Shown here piece after piece: positions 7,771-15,328 of a DNA stretch of 30,821 nucleotides. A program made the translations under genes and the position numbers. Source of the DNA: Bacillota bacterium (GTDB taxonomy: Bacteria > Bacillota > Clostridia > Christensenellales > Aristaeellaceae); contig JAEYPB010000012.1 in the NCBI GenBank assembly GCA_023411175.1, positions 1 to 30,821 of the forward strand, written 5' to 3'. Each line of letters opens with the position of its first letter. The stretch's first letter is position 1. Under the pieces are notes generated by a model. The model worked only from the letters and a program-made list of their open reading frames with translations, made no database searches and was not told the DNA's origin.

Positions 7771-8229
7771 TTGCCCATGATCTTCTGTGACCGAATTGAG
7801 CTTGAGCGCTGCCGCGGCATCCATCCGAATCTCGCCCGCGCGATCAATTGGCTCCTCGCCCACGATCTTGCGGCCCTCCCGATGGGCGAAACGGTTGTGG
7901 ACGGCGAGCGCGTGATCGTCAACCGGTTCGACTACCAAACCTCGGATATGGCGGATGAGCCGTTTGAAACCCATCGGCGCTACGCCGACATCCACCTGTT
8001 GCTGGGCGGCGAGGAGTGCGTCGCAGTTGCGGGACTGGCCGCGCACCAAGTGATCGGGACGGACGAAGCGCAGGACTGGGTCGGTTCCCGCGGCCCCACC
8101 GAATGCCTCTGTACCATGACGCCGGAGAAGGCGCTCGTCGTATTCCCCGGCGAGGCGCACCGCTCCAAGCAAGCGCACGAACTTCCCCGCACGGTGCAGA
8201 AGCTGGTCTGCAAGGTGCGAATGGAATGA
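7771..8229 (+). CDS. YhcH/YjgK/YiaL family (DUF386) cupin-fold protein
   Basis: A 152-residue protein of the family found in sialic acid (nan) and other sugar operons, where members are thought to act on sugar anomers. The family signature is visible as ETHRRYADIHLLLGGEE, followed by a C-terminal FPGEAH segment supplying possible metal ligands. Two starts are possible: TTG at 7771, six bases after AAAGGA, or ATG at 7777 at twelve bases. I list the TTG for its spacing, but either may be used. Being last in the operon next to a NanA-like aldolase supports a sugar-acid or sialic-acid-like substrate. A strong terminator follows. Confidence 0.85.
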   Translation: MPMIFCDRIELERCRGIHPNLARAINWLLAHDLAALPMGETVVDGERVIVNRFDYQTSDMADEPFETHRRYADIHLLLGGEECVAVAGLAAHQVIGTDEAQDWVGSRGPTECLCTMTPEKALVVFPGEAHRSKQAHELPRTVQKLVCKVRME

Positions 8230-8232
8230 ATC

Positions 8233-8299
8233 AAAGGGCTGCCTCCGGTCATCCGCCGCGAAAACATGCGCGGCCTCATGATAAAGGAGGCAGCCCTTT
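8233..8299 (+). terminator. Terminator of the + strand sugar operon
   Basis: A 14-bp perfect stem (AAAGGGCTGCCTCC at 8233-8246, complement at 8286-8299) encloses a smaller GCCGCG/CGCGGC hairpin. It begins four bases after the last stop codon. The A-start and T-end make it potentially bidirectional. Confidence 0.75.
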
Positions 8300-8402
8300 C
8301 CATTAACAGCAGCTGATGGACTTGCCCATGTGGTAATTCAGCCGCGTCTTCGATGATGGCACTTCCTCGCCGGCAACCTGTACGCGTGCGCGGGGGAAAG
8401 AG
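8300..8402. other. Short intergenic gap between converging operons
   Basis: I see no open reading frame, promoter or RNA structure of note here. It separates the terminators of two converging operons. Confidence 0.5.
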
Positions 8403-8435
8403 GGGGCAGCCTTGCCGTGGCGGCAGGGCTGCCCC
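8403..8435 (-). terminator. Terminator of the - strand GH4 operon
   Basis: A 15-bp stem with one G-U pair (8403-8417 with 8421-8435) and a 3-base loop lies 24 bases after the GH4 stop codon. Read on the - strand it is followed by a pyrimidine-rich CTCTTTCC stretch. Confidence 0.7.
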
Positions 8436-8458
8436 TATCGTGAGACATCGTTAAGGGA

Positions 8459-9958
8459 CTACTCGGCTTTCTCCTTGGCCGCGGCGGAAGCTAACCGGCG
8501 CATTTTTTCCGCATCCTGAGACATTTCTTCGACTGTCCTAGCCTGAAGCCGTGCCGCGCCGTGGTAGTCCCTGGGCGCAATCCAGCTTCCGTCCGCCTTC
8601 GCCTGCTCCATGCGCGCCTTTGCGCTGACGATTTCCGCTCCATACTGCGGAAGCCACGCCTCCTGCGCGATCAGCATCTCGTCCACCATCTGCCATACTT
8701 CCGGCGGGTTACAGACCGCCCCGGTCAGCGGGTCGAGGAGCGCCGCCTGCTTGAGCAGCTGCGCGTCGCCCGCCACCGCCGCCTTAACCGCCAGCCGCTG
8801 CACCCACACGCTCTGCGCGCAGACCGCCGCGCAACCATCCGGCAGCGGGCCGACCTTCGGCACGGAGATGCCGTTTCCGTCCACGTAGCAGGGCACCTCC
8901 ACCACGCAGTCGTTGGGCAGGTTTTCGATGGCCCCGCGGTTGACCACATTGAAGTGGCCGCGGTAGGGCCGCCCCGTCTCCAGCGACTCCACGATGTAGG
9001 AGCCGTGCTCCATGCCGCGCGCCGAGCCGTCGTACTTTTTCGCGGGCTCTTTGAGCCAGTTGGGGTAGTCGGTCTCAAACCAGCCGCGCCCCTCGCGGCA
9101 CACGCGCAGGTATCCACCCGTCTCGCCGTTGATCCAGGAACCCATGTCGATCCAGTCTTTGATCTCGCCCGGGCGCTTCCGGTACCAGGCCAGGTACTCG
9201 GACAGGTGGCCGTTGGATTCGGTGGAGTAGTGGCCGAACCGCTTCAGCATGTCGATGCGCACCTTCTCCTCGCGGGAGAGTTTTTCATTCTTGAGGTACG
9301 CGTCCAGAATCCTGTCCTTCAGTTCCACGCCCTTGTGCTTGACCGATAGGTACCATGTCTGGTGGTTCAGCCCGGCACAGATGAAATCCAGCTCGCTCCG
9401 GTCCTTGAAGCCCAGCGCCTCCGCGATCTGCTGCTCGCCGTGCATCTCGCCGTGGCAGAGGCCGATGGTGTTGACGCCGCCAAATTCGTTGCACGCCCAG
9501 GTGACCATCGCGTTGGGGTTGGAGTAGTTGAGGTGCAGGACGCCCGGCGCGCACACCGCCCGCATGTCGCGGCAGAAATCCAGCATTTGCGCGATCACGC
9601 GCTGGCCGTACATGACGCCGCCGATTGACAGCGTGTCGCCGACGCACTGGTCCACGCCGTACCGAAGCGGGATCTCCACGTCCGTTTCGAACGCCTCCAG
9701 CCCGCCGACGCGCACCGCGTTAAAAACATAGTTGGCGCCCTCAAACGCCTTCAGGCGGTCGGTGGTGGCGTGGATTTTGACGGGTACGCCGTTTTCATCC
9801 AGATCCCGTTGGCATAGCGCCGTCACCATGTCAAGGTTCCTTTGATTGATGTCGGTGAAGGCGACTTCCGCGCCCCGAAGCTCCGGTACGCTCATGATGT
9901 CGGTGAACAGCTGCCGGGTAAAGCCCAGGCTCCCGGCGCCGATGAAGCAGATTTTCAC
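8459..9958 (-). CDS. GH4 family NAD-dependent glycosidase (alpha-galactosidase/alpha-glucuronidase type)
   Basis: A 499-residue cytoplasmic glycoside hydrolase of family 4, which cleaves glycosides by an NAD- and Mn-dependent oxidation-elimination mechanism. The N-terminal Rossmann motif FIGAGSLGFTRQLF is clear. The metal ligands are probably C168 (in GLCHGEMHG) and H199 (in GLNHQTW). GH4 subgroups differ after this cysteine-histidine pair, and as I recall C-H-G is associated with alpha-glucuronidase-type members, so a uronic acid glycoside is possible. The start is a GTG preceded by GGAGGAAAATGAT; an ATG two bases upstream would hit a stop at once. It is the last gene of the - strand operon. 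Confidence 0.88.
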   Translation of the reverse strand: MKICFIGAGSLGFTRQLFTDIMSVPELRGAEVAFTDINQRNLDMVTALCQRDLDENGVPVKIHATTDRLKAFEGANYVFNAVRVGGLEAFETDVEIPLRYGVDQCVGDTLSIGGVMYGQRVIAQMLDFCRDMRAVCAPGVLHLNYSNPNAMVTWACNEFGGVNTIGLCHGEMHGEQQIAEALGFKDRSELDFICAGLNHQTWYLSVKHKGVELKDRILDAYLKNEKLSREEKVRIDMLKRFGHYSTESNGHLSEYLAWYRKRPGEIKDWIDMGSWINGETGGYLRVCREGRGWFETDYPNWLKEPAKKYDGSARGMEHGSYIVESLETGRPYRGHFNVVNRGAIENLPNDCVVEVPCYVDGNGISVPKVGPLPDGCAAVCAQSVWVQRLAVKAAVAGDAQLLKQAALLDPLTGAVCNPPEVWQMVDEMLIAQEAWLPQYGAEIVSAKARMEQAKADGSWIAPRDYHGAARLQARTVEEMSQDAEKMRRLASAAAKEKAE

Positions 9959-9975
9959 ATCATTTTCCTCCGTCT

Positions 9976-11046
9976 CTAAAAGATCCGTTTAGGCCTGTGG
10001 GCGTCGGCAAGGCGCACCAGCGAAAGCGCCTCATCCCTGTCGCGGCATCGGGCGCGGTACATCACGCCTTCCGGCTTCAGCGCGTCCAGAAGCGGCGGAA
10101 GGTCTTCCGGCAGGATATCGACATGAATCATCTTTCCGGCGTTTTGAATGCGCTGGAGCACGTCGATCCAGTGCGAAGCGCTGGGCTGGCCCGCGCCGTG
10201 CACCCACTGGACGCCCTTGAGGGTTGGGAGCGCCAGCAGCCGGTCCAAGTGCCTGAGCGCGCCGGGGCCGTCCAGGTGAAAGATCGAAGGCCCGAGGTAC
10301 CGAAGCTCCATCTCCAGTTCGGGCTTGACGAATTCCTCCATCATGGCCCCGGAAATCATGCCCATAAAGTCGCAGGAGGTCACGTACCAGCGATCGGGGT
10401 GGTACACGCCCATCCAATTTGTGGAGCCCTTCTGACGGCGCGCGATGATCCCGTTCAGGTGGTCTAAGACTTCCCGGAAGCGGTCGAAGAGGTCAAACGT
10501 CAGCCTCTTGACCGCGTCGCCTTCCTCGTACAGGTCGAAGCACAGCGCCTCCGGGCCGCGGAGCGATACCAGCGCGTCCAGCCCGGGGTGGATGTCGGTC
10601 ACGCCGACGACGTAATCGCCCCGGGCATCGGCCGCCATGATCTCGGTCAGTTCCACGGTCTTCTTCCACCAGAAGTTGTCCGCATCGAGCTGCGAGGCGT
10701 CAAGTTCGCCGATGTCGTCCGCGTGATGCACCGCCCAGCTGGTGTCCTCGCCGAAGTCCAGATCGCACCCGAAGTACGCGCCGAAGATGTCCGGCCCCAG
10801 GTTGGGAAAGGCGCCGGGGAAGGCCTCGCCCGTATAGAAAGTGCGCTCCATCCCGGCGCGGACACTTTTCAGCATGTACTCCGCGTCCAGCCAGCGGTCC
10901 CGGAGCGTCCCGGGATGCGTCAGCGGGCGGGCATCGCGGCCTGGCATCGGCGCGGTCAGATCCAACAGCGGCCGATCGTGGTTTTCAAGGTTCCAGTATT
11001 CAAGGTGGCGCGCAGCGATTTTGTCAAAAGAATCGCAGTTGATCAT
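9976..11046 (-). CDS. Uroporphyrinogen decarboxylase/MtaA-superfamily-like protein (divergent)
   Basis: A 356-residue protein with the TIM-barrel pattern of the URO-D/methyltransferase superfamily, of the kind sometimes annotated as a corrinoid-associated protein. The H-x-C zinc motif of the active methyltransferases is not conserved: the corresponding strand reads FHLDGPG, with H257 and D259. It may therefore use different chemistry or act as a partner of the related protein encoded just upstream. GGAG precedes the ATG at 11046, 12 bases after the upstream stop. A haem role is unlikely in this sugar operon. The function is unknown. Confidence 0.65.
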   Translation of the reverse strand: MINCDSFDKIAARHLEYWNLENHDRPLLDLTAPMPGRDARPLTHPGTLRDRWLDAEYMLKSVRAGMERTFYTGEAFPGAFPNLGPDIFGAYFGCDLDFGEDTSWAVHHADDIGELDASQLDADNFWWKKTVELTEIMAADARGDYVVGVTDIHPGLDALVSLRGPEALCFDLYEEGDAVKRLTFDLFDRFREVLDHLNGIIARRQKGSTNWMGVYHPDRWYVTSCDFMGMISGAMMEEFVKPELEMELRYLGPSIFHLDGPGALRHLDRLLALPTLKGVQWVHGAGQPSASHWIDVLQRIQNAGKMIHVDILPEDLPPLLDALKPEGVMYRARCRDRDEALSLVRLADAHRPKRIF

Positions 11047-11058
11047 GCCCGTTCTCCA

Positions 11059-12135
11059 TCAGGTGTATTTCCCATATTTCTCGACCGCCTCGAAGAAGGC
11101 CATCAGGTTTTCCCAGGGTACCTCCGGCTCGACCATGTGGTTGGGGCCGATCAGGTAGCCGCCGCCCTCCCCCAGCGTGTCGATGCAGCGCTTCACTTCC
11201 TCCCTGACCTGGGCGGGCGTGCCGAAGGACAGGTTCCGCTGGGCGCTCACGCCGCCCCAGAAAGCCAGCCTGTCGCCGTATTCGCGCTTAATCGCCTGGT
11301 GATCCAGGCATTCGGGCTGCACCGGGTTCAGGATGGTCACGCCCACTTCGATCAGGTCGGGAATGATCTCCCCCGGGTTGCCGCAGGAGTGGTAGAAGAC
11401 GGGCATGTCCGGCCGAAGCTCCCTCGCCGCTTGGATCACCCTGGCGAGCCGGGGCTTCAAGAGCTGCTGCCACAGCGAGCGCCGCATGAGCATGCCGCTC
11501 TGCATGCCGACGTCGTCGCCGAGCATCAGGATGTCGACGCCCGCTCGGATCATCAGCTTTGACTGTTCGATGCGCAGGTCGGCGATGCGGTCAAACAGGA
11601 TCATGAGCGGCTCCGGTTCGGCCATCATATCCATCAGCGTCTCTTGAAACCCGCGAATCGCCCACGACTTCTCAAAGATGGTCTGCGCCAGCGCGCCGCA
11701 GACGGCGAGGCCCCTCGCATGCCACCCCTCGACAGTTTTCTTGAAGTGGGCGTGCCGGTAGTCCTCCAGAAAATCGGGCAGCGGATAGCTTGCCGCCTGC
11801 TCCTCGTCCATGCCGTCTTTAAGCGGCGAGATCAGGTGCTCGAAGTGCAGCGAGGGGTCGGTGGAATGCCCCAGCCCCACGCCCCACTCGTCCACCGTGA
11901 AGCCGGGCTCCCCGTCCCGGCCGGCGAAGTGCTCCTTCGCGTCGCGCGTACGGCAGGTGGGCGCGAACTCCAGCGGCCGGTAGTCCAGGTCGAAGTAATC
12001 CCAGTAGTCCTCCGCGCCCGTGCGCCTGCGGAATTCCTCAACCTTGGCCGGGCACAGCCCCCAGCTCAGATCCTTGGGGATGCGATCCGGCTTTTCGCGC
12101 CGCGCGATCGCCAATACCCTTTCGCGGGAAGTCAT
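11059..12135 (-). CDS. Uroporphyrinogen decarboxylase/MtaA-like methyltransferase family protein
   Basis: A 358-residue member of the URO-D superfamily that includes the corrinoid-dependent methyltransferases MtaA, MtbA and CmuA. The motif FYHSCGN gives H249 and C251, and C276 follows in QPEC, so an H-x-C...C zinc site like that of MtaA/MtbA is plausible, although the C-terminal cysteine of classical MtaA is not obvious. Authentic HemE normally sits with haem genes, which are absent here. AAGAGG precedes the ATG. Its place between the permeases and a GH4 glycosidase suggests a role in modifying the imported glycoside, possibly demethylation, which is inference. Confidence 0.75.
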   Translation of the reverse strand: MTSRERVLAIARREKPDRIPKDLSWGLCPAKVEEFRRRTGAEDYWDYFDLDYRPLEFAPTCRTRDAKEHFAGRDGEPGFTVDEWGVGLGHSTDPSLHFEHLISPLKDGMDEEQAASYPLPDFLEDYRHAHFKKTVEGWHARGLAVCGALAQTIFEKSWAIRGFQETLMDMMAEPEPLMILFDRIADLRIEQSKLMIRAGVDILMLGDDVGMQSGMLMRRSLWQQLLKPRLARVIQAARELRPDMPVFYHSCGNPGEIIPDLIEVGVTILNPVQPECLDHQAIKREYGDRLAFWGGVSAQRNLSFGTPAQVREEVKRCIDTLGEGGGYLIGPNHMVEPEVPWENLMAFFEAVEKYGKYT

Positions 12136-12156
12136 GAGAACGCCTCTTTTCCTCGT

Positions 12157-12990
12157 TTATTGCTTGACGCTGCCGGCCATCAGCCCGCTCAAGATATTCT
12201 TTTCAAACAGGCACACAAACAGCACGATCGGAGCCAGCATGATCGTCGCCAGCGCGCTGATGCTGTCCCAGGGCACCTGGTACTGGTTCAGCCGAGGGAT
12301 CATCGTGATCCCCACGCTGAGCACGGAGATCTTCGAGGTCGTGAAGATCAGCGGCGTCATGAATTCGTTGATGCACAGGATGAAGTTGATGATCGCCATC
12401 GTGGTGACGGCGGGCTTCATCACCGGAAGCAGGATACGGAAGATCACCGTCATGACGCCCGCGCCGTCCACCCGCGCCGCTTCCTCCAGCGAGCCGGGCA
12501 GCTGGCGCATGAAGGAAACCAGGATCAGCGCGGTGAAGGGGATGAAGCTGTTGACATACAGCAGAATCAGCACGAAGTAGGTATCGCACAGCTTGAGCCA
12601 GGAGAACAATTCAAACATCGGCAGGATCGTGGAGATCATCGGCAGGAACGAGGAGCCGATCAGCAGCGCGTAGGCCGTCTTGATGCCCTTCGACCGCGCG
12701 TGGCTGAAGCCGTAGGCCGCCAGCAGACACACGACGAGCGAAAGCGTCACCGAAAACGCCGTCACGACCACAGTATCCCAAATCAGGCGCGAAACGTCAA
12801 TGTTTGCGAACAGGTTTTTATAGTTTTCCAGCGTAGGGTGCGCCGGGAAGTACTGGATTGGCGTCTGAAACAGCTGGTCCTTGGGCGTGATCGAGGAGAG
12901 CACGATCCACCACACGGGAAATACGATGACGAGGACCGTCGCGGCCGCCATAAGCCAGATCCCCAGCGTCTTTAATGGATGGCGTTTCAT
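12157..12990 (-). CDS. ABC sugar permease, MalG/UgpE type
   Basis: A 277-residue membrane subunit with six predicted spans, the first at about residues 11-33 (WLMAAATVLVIVFPVWWIVL). The EAA loop reads LEEAARVDGAGVMTVIFRIL. GAGGAGG lies close upstream of the ATG. It follows the partner permease by ten bases and precedes the URO-D-like gene by about 20 bases, so it belongs to the same transcript. No ATPase gene is present in the locus. Confidence 0.92.
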   Translation of the reverse strand: MKRHPLKTLGIWLMAAATVLVIVFPVWWIVLSSITPKDQLFQTPIQYFPAHPTLENYKNLFANIDVSRLIWDTVVVTAFSVTLSLVVCLLAAYGFSHARSKGIKTAYALLIGSSFLPMISTILPMFELFSWLKLCDTYFVLILLYVNSFIPFTALILVSFMRQLPGSLEEAARVDGAGVMTVIFRILLPVMKPAVTTMAIINFILCINEFMTPLIFTTSKISVLSVGITMIPRLNQYQVPWDSISALATIMLAPIVLFVCLFEKNILSGLMAGSVKQ

Positions 12991-13000
12991 TTGCTCCTCC

Positions 13001-13882
13001 TCACGATTCGAAGTCCAGGTGCCTCTTCGCGCGGAACCCGGTGACGGCTACCACCACCATGAACAGGCACAAGACCACTGAAATGGACGAGGCGTAGCCG
13101 AAATTCAGGTTCTTGAACGCCTCGATGTAGGTGCGGTAACTCAATAGCGACGTGGACGTGCCCGGTCCGCCCTGGGTCATGGCGTAGACCAGGTCAAATT
13201 GCGTCAGCCGCCACAGCGAGAAGAAGACCGTCATCGTACACATCAGCGGCGCGATGTTGGGCAGCGTGATCCGGAAAAAGCTGCTCACCGGGCCAGAACC
13301 GTCCGCCAGCGCCGCCTCGTAGACGTCTTCCGGGATGCTCTGCAGCCCGGCCAGAATCATGATCGCGTAGAAGGGCGTGTCCTTCCACACGTCCACGATG
13401 ACGACGGCGAACCGCGCGGTGGCCGGGTTCACCAGCCAGTCGCAGGAGAAGCCGGGCGCGAGGTAGCGGATCAGGTCGTTGATGAAGCCGTACATGTCGT
13501 TGAACGCCCAGCTGGCCGCGATGCCCGCCACCACCAGCGGCGTCGCCCAGGGGATCAATACGACGCTGCGCAGCACCTTCCGCCCCTTGAACTGCGCGTT
13601 CAGCATCAGCGCCAGCGCGACACCGATCACCGTGTGCAGCAGGATTGAGATGGCGGTAAAGACCGCCGTGAACTGCAGGGTGTCCCGGATGTTGGAGTCC
13701 TGGAACATCTGCACGTAGTTGCCGAGGCCTATGAAGCGGTTGACCCTGCGGATCTTGTTGATCTGGAAAAAACCGTCGTAGAAGGTGCGCAGGATCGGAT
13801 ACAGCGAGCAGGCGGCGCGCGTCATGAGCGCCGGCGCCACCAGCAGCCAACACAGCACGTCCCGCCGTTTCTTTTTTTTCAT
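13001..13882 (-). CDS. ABC sugar permease, MalF/UgpA type
   Basis: First permease of the second importer, 293 residues, with six predicted spans and the EAA loop VYEAALADGSGPVSSFFRIT. The start at 13882 (MKKKKRRD) has GGAGGAG seven bases upstream. In-frame ATGs at 13897 and 13909 would place that ribosome binding site inside the gene. It follows the binding-protein gene after an 83-base gap holding a strong hairpin. Confidence 0.92.
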   Translation of the reverse strand: MKKKKRRDVLCWLLVAPALMTRAACSLYPILRTFYDGFFQINKIRRVNRFIGLGNYVQMFQDSNIRDTLQFTAVFTAISILLHTVIGVALALMLNAQFKGRKVLRSVVLIPWATPLVVAGIAASWAFNDMYGFINDLIRYLAPGFSCDWLVNPATARFAVVIVDVWKDTPFYAIMILAGLQSIPEDVYEAALADGSGPVSSFFRITLPNIAPLMCTMTVFFSLWRLTQFDLVYAMTQGGPGTSTSLLSYRTYIEAFKNLNFGYASSISVVLCLFMVVVAVTGFRAKRHLDFES

Positions 13883-13913
13883 CGGGTACTCCTCCATCCC
13901 GCTGGGCATGCGT

Positions 13914-13943
13914 CGCGGCGCGCGTACTGTGCCGCGCGCCGCG
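13914..13943 (-). terminator. GC hairpin between binding-protein and permease genes
   Basis: An 11-bp perfect stem (13914-13924 with 13933-13943) with an 8-base loop lies about 25 bases after the binding-protein stop codon. No T-run follows on the - strand. It matches in position the hairpin of the first operon and may set a high binding-protein to permease ratio. Confidence 0.6.
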
Positions 13944-13965
13944 CTTTTTCACGCTTTCGCCGGGC

Positions 13966-15174
13966 TTAGTTTTCCGCCATGATGGCCGCGACGTCCGCCA
14001 TGCCCTTCTCGACGCACTCGTCCAGGGTGATCTTGTCGGTCAGGTAGTTCTGCAGCGTCGCCTCGGTGGCGTCCATGATGGCATTGATCTTGTCGTTCAT
14101 CGGGCGCGGGGTCAGGCTGCCCGCCGCGGCGTATTCGCCGGTCTTGCCCAGCATCGGGTACTGGGCCAGAACCTCCGGGTTGTTCAGTACGTCGATGCGC
14201 GCGGTGGCCACGTCGTGCAGGGTGATGTGCAGCTTCTGCCCCTCTTCAGAGGCCAGCCAGGCGATGACCTTCATCGCCTCCTCTTTGTTAGAGGACGACG
14301 CGTTGACCGCATACTGCCAGCCCGACACGATGGTCTTGTTGGTTGCGAACGTGGGGACGGGGATGACCTCGTACTGCTGGGCAAAGTTGTCCTCGCCGAT
14401 GACGCTGTAGACGTAGGGCCACTGGTACATCATCGCGTACTTGCCGTCGATGAACTTCTGGTTGAGCGCGTCGTAGGTGTCCCCCAGCGCGGCGACCGGC
14501 GTGATCTTGTCGGTGTAGAGCATGTCGTGCATGGCCTGAAGCGCCTTGCGCGACCCCTCCTGCGTCCAGTCCATGTAGTCGCCGCCGTAGGCGTCCATCC
14601 AGCGGATCACGTCGTTGAACAGCATGCCGCCCAGCGACCACGAGGCGCCGTAGCCGTACACATCGCCGTTGGTCAGCGCCTTGGCTGCGGCGAAGAACTC
14701 CTCTTCGCTCGTGGGATAGGCGATGCCCGCGTCCTCAAACAGCTTCTTGTTGACGAACAGGAACATCGGGGTGGCGGTGGAGGGAATCATGTAGAGCACG
14801 CCGTCCTTGGAGCAGATGTTGTCGATGACGTCGGCGGAGAACTGCGCCTTGGTCGCCCCGTCGATGACAGCGTCAATGGGCTCCAGATAGCCGGCGCTTG
14901 CGAAGCTGACGCCCAGCAGCTCATCCAGCCAGATGATGTCCACCGCGTCCGAATTGGAGGAGAGCATCGCGGTGATCTTGGGCACGAAGTCGGAATAGTT
15001 GGAGGGAGCGGCCATGCCCTCGATTTCGACGCCGGTCGCTTCGGACGCGGCCTTGGCGAACGCTGTAAAGTCGTCCCCGCCCGCTTCACCCGTGTAAATG
15101 ACCACCTTCGCCGACGCGCCCGCCGCGCCCAGCATCAGGGCCAAAGCCAGTACCAGCGCACAGATCTTCTTCAT
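13966..15174 (-). CDS. ABC transporter extracellular sugar-binding protein
   Basis: A 402-residue family-1-like solute-binding protein and the first gene of the second carbohydrate operon. The start at 15174 (MKKICALVLALALM) has AAAGGGG about 11 bases upstream and opens directly into a signal peptide ending near GASA-K. As in the first operon there is no lipobox cysteine. It would bring a glycoside to the two permeases for intracellular cleavage by the GH4 enzyme. The ligand is unknown. It diverges from the histidine kinase gene and has its own promoter at 15212-15241. Confidence 0.9.
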   Translation of the reverse strand: MKKICALVLALALMLGAAGASAKVVIYTGEAGGDDFTAFAKAASEATGVEIEGMAAPSNYSDFVPKITAMLSSNSDAVDIIWLDELLGVSFASAGYLEPIDAVIDGATKAQFSADVIDNICSKDGVLYMIPSTATPMFLFVNKKLFEDAGIAYPTSEEEFFAAAKALTNGDVYGYGASWSLGGMLFNDVIRWMDAYGGDYMDWTQEGSRKALQAMHDMLYTDKITPVAALGDTYDALNQKFIDGKYAMMYQWPYVYSVIGEDNFAQQYEVIPVPTFATNKTIVSGWQYAVNASSSNKEEAMKVIAWLASEEGQKLHITLHDVATARIDVLNNPEVLAQYPMLGKTGEYAAAGSLTPRPMNDKINAIMDATEATLQNYLTDKITLDECVEKGMADVAAIMAEN

Positions 15175-15211
15175 GAAATCGGATGCCCCTTTCGTTTTTG
15201 GTTCTGATGCC

Positions 15212-15241
15212 AGTATAGCGGGAAGCGGAAGCCGCTCACAA
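15212..15241 (-). promoter_or_regulatory. Promoter of the second carbohydrate operon
   Basis: On the - strand TTGTGA (15241-15236) is spaced 18 bp from TATACT (15217-15212), giving a leader of about 30 bases with AAAGGGG before the ATG. A small inverted repeat AGCGG-AAG-CCGCT (15224-15236) fills the spacer and may be a regulator site. Confidence 0.5.
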
Positions 15242-15316
15242 GGTTGCAAAATCATCAAATGGTTCGATATCCTGTCCATTTGGGGGATTGGGGATACACG
15301 GTTCAGGCACATATGC

Positions 15317-15326
15317 TATAATTATA
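15317..15326 (+). promoter_or_regulatory. Extended -10 promoter of the histidine kinase; symmetric TATAATTATA
   Basis: TGCTATAAT (15314-15322) is a perfect extended -10 element, with no obvious -35. A start about seven bases downstream would fall at or next to the kinase ATG at 15329, giving a leaderless mRNA. The 10-mer TATAATTATA is self-complementary, so a -10 is also present on the - strand, with only a weak -35. Confidence 0.5.
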
Positions 15327-15328
15327 CC

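Noticed and set aside
6772..8178. Open frame of 468 codons on the - strand opposite the aldolase and YhcH genes
   Set aside because: It spans two well-supported + strand genes and has no recognisable domain.
11059..12135. Authentic haem-pathway uroporphyrinogen decarboxylase (hemE)
   Set aside because: The H-S-C-G motif, the sugar operon context and the tandem divergent paralogue fit the MtaA-like branch better.
11644..12975. Open frame of 443 codons on the + strand opposite a permease
   Set aside because: It is a composition-driven shadow of the permease and URO-D genes, full of Gln, Arg, His and Asp with no fold signature.
14215..15207. Open frame of 330 codons on the + strand opposite the second binding-protein gene
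   Set aside because: It has no start signal or family motif, and the - strand gene is clear.
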